A stretch of DNA of 64,000 bases from Bromus sterilis (lineage: Eukaryota; Streptophyta; Magnoliopsida; Poales; Poaceae). Shown in pieces: positions 32,588 through 44,092 of the stretch. Position numbers and translations under genes: made by a program. The stretch covers positions 429,840,270-429,904,269 of the forward strand of contig OX465595.1 of assembly GCA_950022295.1 (NCBI GenBank), written 5' to 3'. Position 1 is the stretch's first letter. Each line of letters begins with the position of its first letter. The notes under the pieces were generated by a model. That model made no database searches and was not told where the DNA came from. It worked only from the letters and a program-made list of their open reading frames with translations.

Positions 32588-32889
32588 TGTCAGGTACCAC
32601 TTCTTGTTAGGATTACAACCAAAAGACTAGTAGCTTGACACACGAATTGGGATCAGGAAGCTAGAAGAGAAAGGGGTCTGAAAGTAGAGAGCCAGGGAAG
32701 ATAGGGGATACAGAGAGACAGGGAAAAGAGCCGGTTCAGAGTTCTGTTCTTTCTTGTCCTCCCGTCCAGTCGCTCATCTCCTCAAGTATTACCCACTCTG
32801 GTCCAGTAACGCGTCGAGGAGCCCGTCTTGCACGAGTGGGCCTGAGTGCTAGGCCATCAGATGGTGTAGCGTTATTAGAGCCCGTGACA
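32588..32889 (-). repeat. 5' LTR of element H
   Basis: 302 bp from TGTCAGGTACC to CCCGTGACA on the plus strand; pairs with 28351-28652. CAATT follows at 32890. Confidence 0.95.
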
Positions 32890-32894
32890 CAATT

Positions 32895-34171
32895 TGTATG
32901 TAATTTCAAGTAAAGTCTAATATATTTTGTTGTTGTTTTGTAAATACTTTCTAAAAGGTATATTTCCTCTATATGAAAGTAATATTAATTAGGCATCGAG
33001 TATTCAATTCACAGGGATTGGAAACAATATACCCCAATAGGATATTTTGTATGCGGTTTGAATAAAAATCTACATCTTCTCGTTATTTCTGTTAATTGCA
33101 CGAGAGAGGTAGTCTCACCGAGAGAGGGTGGCTACCTTATCATTCAGTTCGTTAAATAGAATATTCTTCCATAAATCAAAATTCATACACATATTTCTAA
33201 TGGTGACCGAACTAGTGTAGTCAGAGTTTGAAAAACTTAAAGCATTCCTCGATTCCTAAATCTTCCAATGTATAGAAAGGAAGACCTCATGCTGAATGGA
33301 TTTGTTGAGCTTGGATGGTGTCGATGTGTTCCACATGTATCAGAAGCGGAAGGGTGGCGTGATGCATGACCCAGGAGGAGCAAATACGCATTGCTTTCGA
33401 AAAATCCAAGAAGGGGTGACAGGTCACTTCGGAGGCACATAAACCATTTATGAAACCATATATGTCATTGGGTGCTTAATTCACAAGAACTTGAAACTGT
33501 ACATCCCTTAGACTATTTGTGTGAAAGTTAAAGTATCTAACCTTTTTTCACTTATTCCGCGAATACTTGATAAAAAGTAAATTTCAGTACAAAAGTAACA
33601 TAAATAAGGCATCGGTTGTTCAATTCATAGAGTTTTGAAACGATGTCTTCCCCCATAGGCTATATGTTATGCATTCTGAAAGTTTGAACAAATATTTATA
33701 GCGGTGAACGAACAAGTACGGTCGAAGTTCCAAAACCTTAATTGTTCCTCGAGTCCCAAACTTCCAAAGTATATAAAGGATGACCTTAGGCCAAATAGAA
33801 TATATGATGTTTGATGGTGTTGATGTGCTCCATATATCTTGGAAGCAGGAGAGCGGTGTGATATATTTGATTTTTGTCAATTTATATTTTATACTAGTTT
33901 GATTCCTATTTATAGCAATATATATGCACATTTATTATAGATAAAAAGATGTAGTGCGGTTGTTGTTGAAGATGTTATGTTCTATTTTAAAGCTGTTGTT
34001 GAAGATAGATAATATTTAATGCCTTAAAATCCGTTTATTCTATCTTAAATTTATCTCAAGCATTGATTTATCATCTAAATAAGTACTATTTGATGTATTC
34101 TGGAAAACTTGCAATTTAATTATTGATACACTATCTTATGTTACTTTGAAATTGTTCTTCTGGTTACGAGT
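32895..34171 (-). other. Inverted duplicate of the 16.3-16.8 kb flank and more distant flank
   Basis: The first ~400 bp match 16260-16630 and 57600-57980 on the opposite strand. The rest is degenerate repeat sequence with recurring TCCAATGTATAGAAAGGA-like motifs. No gene. Confidence 0.6.
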
Positions 34172-34367
34172 TATCGGACGGTTGCAAGGCACGCTTGCGC
34201 ACCCTAGGAATTACTTGCCGTGCATGAATATCGGACGTGTTGCAAGGTGCGCGCACCCTAAAAATTACTTGCCACACACGTATATCAGATGGTTGCAAGG
34301 CACGTGCGGGCATTCTAGGAATAACTTGGCGCGCACGTATCCTAGGAATAACTTGGCGCACAACATA
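34172..34367 (+). repeat. Tandem repeat, 54-57 bp units
   Basis: Units start at 34172, 34229 and 34283, with a partial fourth at 34340. The core is GGTTGCAAGGCACG, then CCTAGGAATTACTTG. Related GC-rich sequence is at 21050-21140 and 61400-61480 in the opposite sense. Confidence 0.8.
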
Positions 34368-34827
34368 TAGACTACAAAATTTTATGCAAAACTATGGATA
34401 CTACTACATATGTATTGTCTTGTTAATCCATTACCGAATGTATGTTAGTTGGTAAAAACTTTGCATTTTGCAACTAGTATTTTCCATGCTAAACTTGTAC
34501 AATTTCTCCCATTTAATCAATTTTTGTTGATTAGAGATTGTAATGACAATTAAGTATGATCACACCTTAGAAGTACCTTACTTACCTTGGTCAAGATTAA
34601 AAACAAGCTTTACAATAGATGTTGATGCATGCTTAAATCTGGGGCATATATTGTACTCTATAGATGCTAGGTATGACCTTGTGATAACTTCGATATTTGG
34701 AAAACTTTCTCAGTTACCCGTGAAATAATTTACACCATATACCCAGGCTGGCAACAAGCCTAATCGTTACTTGCAGCTGACCCCTGGTGGGCAACTGGAA
34801 ACATGCATTCACTTGTTGGGTACACTG
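34368..34827 (+). other. Duplicated flank with the empty Stowaway site
   Basis: It matches 22170-22816 except for the Stowaway MITE, and 63550-63780. The LINE target TTGGGTACACTG is at 34816-34827. No gene. Confidence 0.75.
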
Positions 34828-34869
34828 TTTTTTTGACAAAAGAGAGCCCCCCTTTGATTTCATTTAGAA

Positions 34870-37230
34870 AAATCACAATGTCTTATATTACAAGAACAAC
34901 CAAACAAACTACCATAAGCTAGATAAGACACTATCTTTTCCAGCACTCACGGCTGGAAGCAGGCGATAAGCCCCTGGTGCTCACACTCAGGAGACCCCAG
35001 TCATCTAAGTTTCGAGCCTTGTCCAGATCAAGGGAACATATAGATTCTTAACATAAGTAGATAGCTTAAGTTCAAGGGAGGAATAACAAAGCTCATAGAA
35101 TGGAGTGCAACTACTAGAGAATCTTCCTCAGCCGCCATCTCCTATCCTGGGAAGGATGATACTCCATCCAACATCTCTTCTAAAGATTTTTGCAGCCACC
35201 ACGTCATACATGAGCACCCCCTTCTTAAGCATTTCCTGTTTTTCTTGGTTTCTCTGCAAAATTGACCAGTCAGATAACTAATTAGTTAACATTTTAACAA
35301 CCACACTGGGATCAGTGACTCTAACAGCATGGAAGACCAATCTATTTCTAAGTCTCCAGATGGTCCAAACCAAAGCACACAACCCCACCATCATGATCCT
35401 GCCCAGACTCTTTGGAAATTGAATAATCCATATATTTAACAAATCATGTATGTCAGTAGGAGCTCTATTCAAATTAAAAGCACATACAAGAATATTCCAG
35501 AAAAATTTAGCCATAGAACATTCAAAAAACAAGTGGGTAATCGACTCAGCATGTCCACAAAGGGACACCCAATGTCACCAGGCCACCCACTCTTTGAAAG
35601 ATTGTCTCTGGTTAATATAGATTTCCCCCCAGGAGCCAAATAAAGAATTTTATCCTGGCAGGGATTTGAACTTTCCAAAGGAACTTCTGTGCTATATTCA
35701 CAACCCCCCTATGAAATGTCTATACATAGATTTTACAGTGAATTGTCTATTTTGGTTAAAGTCCAAAATATCAGATCTTTCTCATCATCCAACACCACAG
35801 TAGCACAAGCTTCCTTAATGTGTATCCAAAATTCCAGCAGCGTTCTAAAACTTATATTATCTAGACCTTTATCAAAGATTTGTTTAACAGATAAATTTAC
35901 ATCAAAGCAGACATTGTATATCCTAGGATATAGGTTTATTAGAGGCTTTTCATCTAACCAACTATTTTCCCAAAATCTAACATTTTTTCCATCCCCTATC
36001 CGGAACCTGCAACACGCAAGGAAACTGTTTTTAATTTCAACAATCCTTGCGAAAAGTGAGAATCTCCTTGTCTATTTTTAACAGCAAACAAACATGCTAT
36101 TTTAACATCTTTTTTGGAAACAGTTGTTGTCAAATCCCCTCTATCTTATATAATTTCCACCAGCATTTGCTCAAGAGAGCAATGTTCATTACCTCCAAAA
36201 TTTTTATCCCTAGGCCTCCAACATCTTTAGGTTTACAAACTGAATCCCAATTAACCAAATTATATTTTCCATTGTTATCATCTTCTTGCAGAGGAATCTA
36301 GCCCTAAAGAAATCTATTCTCCTTCTCACACCACAAGGTAATGTGGCGAAGGACATCATGTAATATGGACTCCAATCAGAGCAGACTGAATAAGTGTCAC
36401 TCTACTTCCACTATCCAACAATTTCCCTTGCCATGTTTGACACTTTCCCCCAACATTTTCCTTAGTTTTTGTCCAACTTTTATTTCCAATTCGTTTTTCA
36501 TAAATAGGGAACCCCAAATATTTCATGGGAAGCCCCCCAACCCACAGTTGAAAATATCTGAATAAATTTTCTCTTTCTGTTTGGCCTCCCCAAATAAGAA
36601 AAGCTCAATTTTATGGAAGTTAATTTTCAAAACCAGACATTTGTTCAAACAATGTTAGAAAAAAATTAAAATTATGTGCACTTTCAATGTTATCCTCCAA
36701 CATAAAGTTGGTGTCATCAGCATATTGCAGCATGTTAACTCCATGCTCAATTTTATCCGCCAAAACCCCTTTTATAATACCATTTTCTCTGGCATTGTCC
36801 AAGTAGTGGGGACAGGGCATCACCTTGTCTCAACCCTTTATGAGTAGAAAAAAGTTCCCAACTCTATCATTTACCTTGATACCTACTTTACCCCCTAATA
36901 GTTTGCATAATCTAGTCTATCCATTTACCAGGGAAACCCTTTATTCTCATCATGTGTAGGACAAAAGACCATTTGATCTTATCATATGCTTTCTCAAAGT
37001 CTACTTTAAAAACCAGGGCATTTTCTTTTTCCACATGTACACTATTAAGAGCCTCATGTAATATCATCACCCCGTCCATAATAAATCTGCCTTTAATGAA
37101 AGCAATTTGTGTGGTAACAATGATTTTATTAACCACACTAACTAATCCATTCATTAACACTTTGGTAATGATTTTTAAAACTAACATTAAGTAGACAAAT
37201 AGGCCTAAACTTTTGGATCTGATCAACTCG
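34870..37230 (-). pseudogene. LINE reverse transcriptase, 3' half
   Basis: On the minus strand from 37230: FRPICLLN, then FIKGRFIMDGVMILHE and LVFKVDFEKAYDKIKW (RT fingers/palm), the catalytic YADD (36713-36724) and, in 35568-35278, a zinc-binding RVT-type C-terminal domain (CGHAESITHLFFEC). Stops and frameshifts separate the pieces. These motifs are those of plant L1-clade LINE ORF2. Confidence 0.9.
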
Positions 37231-37299
37231 CTCACTGTCGTGGGAATGACCCCCGAGTAGGGTCACCCAGGTGAAATAACCATTCAAGACAAAGATCAT

Positions 37300-37480
37300 C
37301 GATCTAATGACCGCCAATCTGAGCAAGGCCGAGCTGATCTGGGCCGACCCGAAGACCGCAATTATTAAGAAGGCCGATCTGATCAAGGCCGACCTGAAGA
37401 CCGCCGATCTGAGGATCGCCATTCTAGAGAAGACCAAGCAGAACAAGATCGATCTCCAGAAGGCCGAGCTGATCAGGTCG
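37300..37480 (+). repeat. Short degenerate tandem repeat in solo LTR F
   Basis: The phrase AAGGCCGA.CTGAT or GACCGC.ATCTGA recurs about every 15-30 bp (roughly ten times), giving an ORF-like, Lys/Asp-rich appearance on the plus strand (ADLIKADLKTADLR). It looks like an LTR-internal minisatellite rather than a gene. Confidence 0.65.
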
Positions 37481-37594
37481 GAAGACGATAACCGAGAGAG
37501 AGAGAGAGCAATCGGCCTCACCCGCGTTCATTCGACCCAAGTAGATACAAGACTATCCGAGCTAACCCACGAGAGTTGACCCTGGGCCGGATGT

Positions 37595-39003
37595 TGATAC
37601 GTCCAAAACGTATCTATAATTTCTGCTTGCTCCATGCATGTTTTGGGTGATATTACTATGCTTTTGATACACTTTCATATACTTTTGATCATATTTGGAG
37701 TAACATATTAACTCACTGCATCCCATTGCCAGTTCCTGTTTTCTGCTGTTTTTGTATTTCAGGTGTTCCCATTATTTAAAGTGCCAGAAAAATTCCGGAA
37801 AAAATATAGGAAAAAAATCAGCGGACAGGAAGCTTCGGGAAGAGCCAAAGTGGGGCCAGAGGGGAGCCAGGGGTGGCCCAGGCGGCCACCTCGCGCGGCC
37901 ACCCCCTAGGCCGCGCCAGGGGGGCCCCTGGGGCCCCTGGTCCACCTCTGGCTGCCCCCCTTAGCCTATATATATCTCTCGTCCCGAAACCCTCGAGGAC
38001 AGAACCCTTTTCTCCAGAAACAATTCCGATATCCGCCTCCATCGCCACAAAGTTTCGGGGGACCAGAATTCCTGTGCCAGCACCCTGCCGGGACGGGGAA
38101 GTACCCCCGGATTCATCTCCATCGACGTTGCTTCCTCCCTCCATGATGCGGGAGTAGTTCCTCCTCGGGGCTGAGGTTTCTACCAGTAGCTATGTGGTCT
38201 TCTCTCTCTCCCATGATGTGATCTCCATTGTGATCATAGGCTATGTTAATCTAGGATGATCCCATGATGTTTCCCCTTCTTCTATGTATTGGATTGGTGT
38301 ACTCACTTGATCTTATCTAGTATAATCCCCGAGACCATGGTGACAGCGGTCTATTGGACATGGGTTAGAAGAATATTTTCATGAGTGATTTCCTCTTTTG
38401 TGTGTGGATTGAAGATTGAGAGTCTCTTGGTGCTTGTCTTTGACTATCCTTTAGATATGTTGTGGTGATTGTGGTACTCTCTTTGGATGGCCGCGGTGAC
38501 ATTGGGAAATACATAGATGAGAACTACGAACTCTGAGGTGTGTCTCCGAGTACGTCTCCATTGCATGTTTTATGGGAAATATCATGTGATTAGACTATGT
38601 TAATGTTATTGGGAGTTGCCACTAGTGAAAGTATGAAGTCTAGGCCTTGTTTCCACCATTGCAATACCGTTTGTGCTCACTTTTATCGCTTGCTACCTTG
38701 CTTTTTTTATTTATTCAGATTTATATTACCTTGCTTTGCCACCCCTATCACCCATATTTTACCATCTCTTCGCCGAACTAGTGCACCTATACAATTTGCC
38801 ATTGCATTAGGTGTGTTAGGGACACAAGAGACTTCTTGTATCTTAATTGCAGGGTTGCTTGAGAGAGACCATCTTCAACCTCTACTTCCTTGAGTTTGAT
38901 AAACCTTAGGTCACCCACTTGAGGGAAATTGCTGCTGTCCTACAAACCTCTGCGCTTGGAGGCCCAACATAGTCTACAAGAATATAAGCGTGCGTAGACA
39001 TCA
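37595..39003 (+). repeat. 5' LTR of element E
   Basis: 1409 bp, TGATACGTCC to GTAGACATCA. It has a GC-rich block (about 37850-37960) followed at once by TATATATAT (37967-37975), a good core promoter. It lacks about 47 bp present in the 3' LTR around 45030-45080. Confidence 0.95.
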
Positions 39004-39012
39004 AGCTATTTC

Positions 39013-39030
39013 TGGCGCCGTTGCCGGGGA
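39013..39030 (+). promoter_or_regulatory. Primer binding site, tRNA-Asp type (element E)
   Basis: TGGCGCCGTTGCCGGGGA starts nine bases after the LTR end and matches the 3' end of tRNA-Asp. Confidence 0.92.
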
Positions 39031-39110
39031 AGTAAGTGTTTGAAGGTATATCTTTAGATCTTGCAATTAAATCTTTTCATTTCTTGTTTTTAGTTTCACT
39101 AGTTAGGCTT

Positions 39111-40581
39111 ATGGAAAACTGCACTCTTAGTTCGTTGCTTGGGGAAGGCCGCTTTACCACACCCGTGGTAGTGAAGTCTCCTCCACCTACTGAATGTATC
39201 CTGTTCCAAATACCACTTGGGATAATTGAAATAATTAGGAATGATTGTTATGATGGAACAATCAATCCTAGTATTCATTTGTTGAAGCTTACAGAACTTT
39301 GTGAGTTATTTAAGATTTCAGGTTTGACAAGAGATGCAGTCATGAGGAAATTATTTGCCTTGTCACTGAAAGGAAAAACATTGGAATGGTATAGGCTACT
39401 AGATGATTCTCACCTGCTGGATTGGGAAGAGATCCAATCTCTCTTTTACTCCAAGTTTTATCCTCTTCATGAAGTCCATGAGAATAGGAATTATGTTTAT
39501 AATTTCTATCCTCATGACGGAGAGAGCATAGCTCAAGCTTGGGGGAGACTGAAAACTTTAATGCTAAAATGTCCTAACCATGGGCTCCCCAAAGATATCA
39601 TTATTACTAATTTTTATGCAAGGCTCTCTCGACAGGATAAAGATTGATGCTAAATGGGAACTCCTTGAAAGAATTCAACGCAACACTGAAGATTGGGAGA
39701 TCGACAAAGGTAAAGAGTCAGGTATAATTTATGAGTATGATTGCATTAAGTCCTTTGTTGAAACTGCAAGTTTTAATAAGTTTAGTGCTAAGTTTGGGCT
39801 TGATTCTCAACTCCTTGTTGATTTCCTCAAATCTTTTGCTTCACATCTTAATATGCCTAAGGAGGATTGGATCAAGCATCATGAACCTTTTAAAGAGATT
39901 TGCAAAGAAAATAAAATTGTTCATGATGATTGCAACATGCATGATCCAATTCCTGAAAATGAAGTTTTGTATAAGCATGTTAATTTTTGTGGAGTGGATA
40001 GACCTTGTGAAAGGCCTATGATTGAAGAAGATAAGTATTGTAAGCAACATAAGCATGAAAGAAAAATCACTTGGGTCAAAGATTTAAATGAAATTGCTAG
40101 AGAATTGTGTGACCTTTATCCTTTTACTTGTGAACTTTGTGGTATAGAGGGTCACTTTAATTTTCAATGCATGAACTTTCAAAACATAACTGTTAACCAG
40201 TTGTGTGATAACATGATCACCCCTGATCTTTATGATGAACTTATGTTATTTTTGATGTGTGAAGAGTTATCAGAAAAGACTTCATGGCTAGATGTTAATG
40301 CCTTAGGAATAAAGAACACTTTGCAAAATTGCCATCTCTATTGTGTTGTTAATTGCCATGAAAATGATTACATAAGTAAGATTAGAAAGGAGGGAACTTT
40401 ACCAAAGTATAAAAATGTCTCTTATATTTCTACTAATAAAAAGGAGAATTTCTCCCAAGTTCCCCCTATTGTTTCTAATGATAAACCAATTTATATGGAG
40501 AAACTTCATCTCCAACCACTCCCTCCTAAGGTGAAGAAGAAGAAAAAGAAGAGGAGGAGGAAGAGGAGCAAGAAGGAATAA
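39111..40581 (+). pseudogene. gag: gag ORF of element E, one frame break
   Basis: ATG 39111 starts MENCTLSSLLGEGRFTTP. The gag core follows through TNFYARLSRQDKD, where a stop at 39645-39647 interrupts. Compared with B, about 50 bp are missing there (the segment after SRQD), and the frame continues shifted (KWELLERIQRNTEDW) to 40581. Residues of the second part include a CCHC zinc knuckle (CELCGIEGHFNFQC), absent from B's gag, and a Lys/Arg-rich tail (KVKKKKKKRRRKRS). The protein would bind RNA and form particles. The basic tail then meets TAA and the accessory frame. Confidence 0.85.
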
Positions 40582-41610
40582 GAATGGGTATCAACCTGGC
40601 CTGAGCATATTCCTCACATCAATTTTTATCCTAACGGATATAAATTTATGGAGGATGGTGAGCTTGATTGCATTCATTATTATCCTGATGTTAAGTTCCA
40701 CTACTGCAGAATAGCCTACCAGTGACGGAACCAAAAGGCTCACTAGTGACGGGCAAGACGCCCGTCACTGGTAACTCGTCACTGGTAATAGGTTACTTAT
40801 TGAAGATGATTTTGATTATGATATGCATGTTACTTATTGTGATTGGGAAGATAATGATAACGCCACTTATGATCTTGAAAATCTTTTTGGTGCCAACTCT
40901 GAAAATGATGATATAGAAAGCTCTAAGCTTGGGGATGATAGGATTGCAAGTCCTTTACCCATTAGTGATGTGGTAATTGATAATTATTTTGCTAGTAAGA
41001 ATAAAGACAACATGTTTAAAAATATAGTTGCTAGCAATGATAATGCTTTCTCTACTATGATGATGTTATAACTCCTATCTATAGTGATTGTAAAGGTACC
41101 TATGACATAAGGAGAAATTATCCTTATGAAACTTGTCATAATCATGGAGGGGATTACTCCCTTGCTGAACACCATCTTCCTAATACACAATTAATCTATA
41201 GTGTTCAAGTTGTTTATGATAGTCCTACTCCCACTACTACCAATGAGATAGATTATGCTTATGTGGAGAGTAAGAGTACCTTTTTGCATGTGGATCATGG
41301 TAACAATGCTTTATGTGATACTTATATTGTTGAGTTTATTCATGATCCCACTGGAAATTATTATGAGAAGGGAACACATGCTTATAGATATTTCAATAAT
41401 ATCAAGTTCCCTCTCTTTATGTTGAAGGTTTTGAAGATGCACTTGTTTTGCCTTCCTATGCTTATTGCTTTGTGCTTCAATGAATTATTCTATTGCAATA
41501 ATCCTATGCATAGGAATCATGTTAGGCTTAAATGTGTTTCGTATTTGCTTCTTGATGCTCTCTTTTGTTCTTCAACTCTTATTCCTGCGAGAGCATCATT
41601 AAAGTCTTAA
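40582..41610 (+). pseudogene. Accessory region of element E, with inserted foldback and a frameshift
   Basis: It continues the gag frame past the TAA at 40579-40581 (WVSTWPEHIPHINFYPNGYK), is interrupted at 40699-40797 by an inserted foldback, resumes as an acidic stretch (EDDFDYDMHVTYCDWEDND), shifts frame near 41065 and ends in a hydrophobic C-terminus (PLFMLKVLKMHLFCL; CVSYLLLDALF). This C-terminus matches the accessory ORF of element A, the only other copy in the window. It may be membrane-associated; function unknown. Confidence 0.65.
40699..40797. repeat. Small nested foldback insertion, CACTA-like ends
   Basis: About 95 bp begin CACTACTGCAGAATAGCC and break the reading frame of E. An inner hairpin pairs AGTGACGGGC (40745-40754) with GCCCGTCACT (40760-40769); an outer one pairs CCAGTGACG (40719-40727) with CGTCACTGG (40777-40785). 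It resembles subterminal repeats of CACTA transposons or a small MITE; target duplication is not clear. Confidence 0.55.
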
Positions 41611-44092
41611 GCCTATCTTTATGGCTATAAAGAAAGAGCTCTAGGGAGACAACCCTTGTTATCTTTACTTTCAGTTTGTTCTTTTAGTTTTTAGCGGTCT
41701 TGATGTTTTTTTTCACTACTGTAGCAACATCATTGTATCTTTATTTTTCAGCTTTGTGCCAAGTTTAGCCTCTGATTGCATGAAAGTTCAAAAGTTGTGA
41801 CATGCTGTCCAGAAAACAGATTCTGTCCTTGGACAGAAAAATTCGAATAAAATCACCATATCATCTTTTTGATCTAATTTTTTTGACAGCGTGCTCTATA
41901 AAATTGGCTTTCAAGCGTCTATTCTGAGTTTTTTGATTTGAGTTGAAGAAGTGCCCCAAAAAAATTATTTACTATCTGCTGGTCTGTTTTTCACAGATTT
42001 TGCACTGTTTTGTCTTTTCTTCATTTTGCAAATCTTAAGCTTGCTTTTTATTTGCAATTTTTTTTGGAAATCTTGAGAAACATTATCCTTCAATAATATA
42101 TTTGTTTCCAGTAGAGAAAAAATATTTTATTGTGGGTACTAACCTCTCTAATCAGATTATGATAAGTTATGTATGAAGGGAGTTTTCAAGTGTGCGAGGG
42201 AAGATGGTAAAAGAAGATTCAAGAGTGTCAAACGCTCAAGCTTGGGGATGCCCCATGCACCCCCAAGAAATATCCAAGGAGACTCAAGCATCTAAGCTTG
42301 GGGATGCCCCCGTGCATCCCCTTCTCCATCAACAATTATCAGTTCGTCCTTCGTTCCACTATATTTTTATCACTTCATGCGTTATGTGCTATGCTTGGAG
42401 CGTCTTGCTCTTTTCTTTTTAGTTTATTTAGTTTTGCTTGCTGTTATTAACAAGTTGGATCCTAGCCTTCATTGTTTGGGAGAGAAACACGCTCCACTCC
42501 ACTGTAGAACACAACATAGGCTTGCATGCTTATCTTCTTGTGTGTGTTCTTTATCTTTTATTAGCTGCTGTCATGCTTAGCTCTTAGTTTTCATGCTTAT
42601 CTTTTTAAGAGCTTTTATTTAGGTTGTTGCTTATGGAACTCTCTTGAGTTTTCATGCTTATCTTGTTAAGAGAGTTGGCTTCTGTGGCACTGGTTGATAT
42701 GTCTATGATAAAAATGCTATGTGCATAATGTTGCTTAGTAGTTCATGTTTTCTTATGGTTAGTCTCAAATAGCTGGGGGTTCTTAATGTGTTATTGAAAT
42801 ACCAACATGATTTGTTTGCCTATGATGTGGTATGGTTTAGTGATATCTTCCTCCAAGAATTTATTTTGATTGACTTGGCATATGCTCATGCATATTTGAG
42901 ACTGTAAAGAAAGTCTATCAAGCCTTGATGATCTTTAATTTCTGAGTAGTGATACAACTTTCATGCCCGATTCAATGTTGCTTTGTCGCTCTGCATGATT
43001 ATGGCCGTCATTGCTCTCTTAGTTGGTCGCTCCCAGTCTTTTGCTAGCCTTCACCTGTACTAAGCGGACTGACTGCTTGTGCATCCAAAATCCTCGAAAC
43101 CAGTTATGCCATATGAGTCCACCATACCTTCCTATATATGGTACTTACTTGCCATTGCTAACGAAGACTTTCATGTGCCATCTCAAAATTATTCAAAAGC
43201 ACTTCTCTTTTGTGCCTCTGTTTTAGCTCATGAGGAAGTAGTAGGTAATTCATGATCTTCTTATGTTGGACAAGTTTTAACCCGGGATTGCATGTCTAAT
43301 CTGCAAACCCCTAATACGAGGAGGGATTGGCATGAGTGCGCCCAGCTCACTAAAGATAATAGCAACAAACAAACCCTCCTTCACGCTTTGTTCATGAGAA
43401 ATCAGAAAACTTTGGCAGTGATAAACAAAGGAGATTAAGGGGATGTGATCGTCCCTGCGTGGGAGCCGTTCCTCGAAACTTGTCCAGCATAAGAAGTAAT
43501 TGGGTTATCTACTAGCATTCGTTGACGAATTATGCACCTCTCAAAAGATTTTTATCTCTGTTTTCAAAACCACGAGCTCTGGTACTTGTTTAGTCTTTGC
43601 TTCCAGCCACGGGTTTTCAACCTTGCCATCAAAAGCCATGGTTCGAGAGTCTCCACCTTCTGTCTTCAAAGCACCAACTATTGAGAGCATGATTGTCATT
43701 CTGAGTGTAATGTGCATTGTCCCAAAGTACCATTGTCTTCTGCATGATTGTGACATCGCTTATTCTGAAATCATTGTATCTAGTCGTCACTTAAACTTCG
43801 GAGGTGCTCCTGCATTTATGTTTTGCTTCACTAAAGGGGGCAAGCGAGGTATCACTTTGTCATGTTTGCACACCATGCTCACTACAAATCTATTGGGTGT
43901 TTCAGTATCATATTGTAAACTTTTAGTTCTTTGTGATATTATCATGAGGCAACTTAATTACTAAAGATTCATTATCTCAATAAGCATTTGTCATGTGATT
44001 GTGAAAGACTTTTTGGTAGCATGTCACCACAGAAATTATGCTTTTTATCATTTACCTACTCGAGGACAAGCAGGAATTAAGCTTGGGGACGT
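41611..44092 (+). other. 3' internal noncoding region of element E
   Basis: It contains the hairpin pair (42244-42321), a block shared with B (about 42900-43600; core 43284-43319) and AAGCTTGGGGAC just before the 3' LTR as polypurine tract. A frame at 43500-43964 (154 codons) starts like a small frame in B but has no recognisable domain. Confidence 0.75.
42244..42321 (+). repeat. Tandem GGGGATGC hairpin pair in element E
   Basis: Hairpins at 42244-42264 (one arm now GCACCCC) and 42300-42321 (perfect GGGGATGC/GCATCCCC), both after AAGCTT, as in A and C. Confidence 0.7.

Larger units (their letters stand above)
28351..32889 (-). mobile_element. Element H: young Ty3/gypsy chromovirus (Reina-like) with deletion in integrase
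   Basis: Two 302-bp LTRs (28351-28652 and 32588-32889; ends TGTCA/TGACA) appear identical and are flanked by CAATT (28346-28350, 32890-32894). The 4.5-kb size, short LTRs and RT/integrase motifs fit the Reina branch of plant chromoviruses. Uninterrupted targets are visible at 16631-16635 and 57980-57984. The coding region has one in-frame stop and an internal deletion. Confidence 0.95.

Noticed and set aside
43500..43964. 154-codon frame in the tail of element E as a gene
   Set aside because: No domain; the match to B may be nucleotide-level only. Kept as an observation, not a gene.
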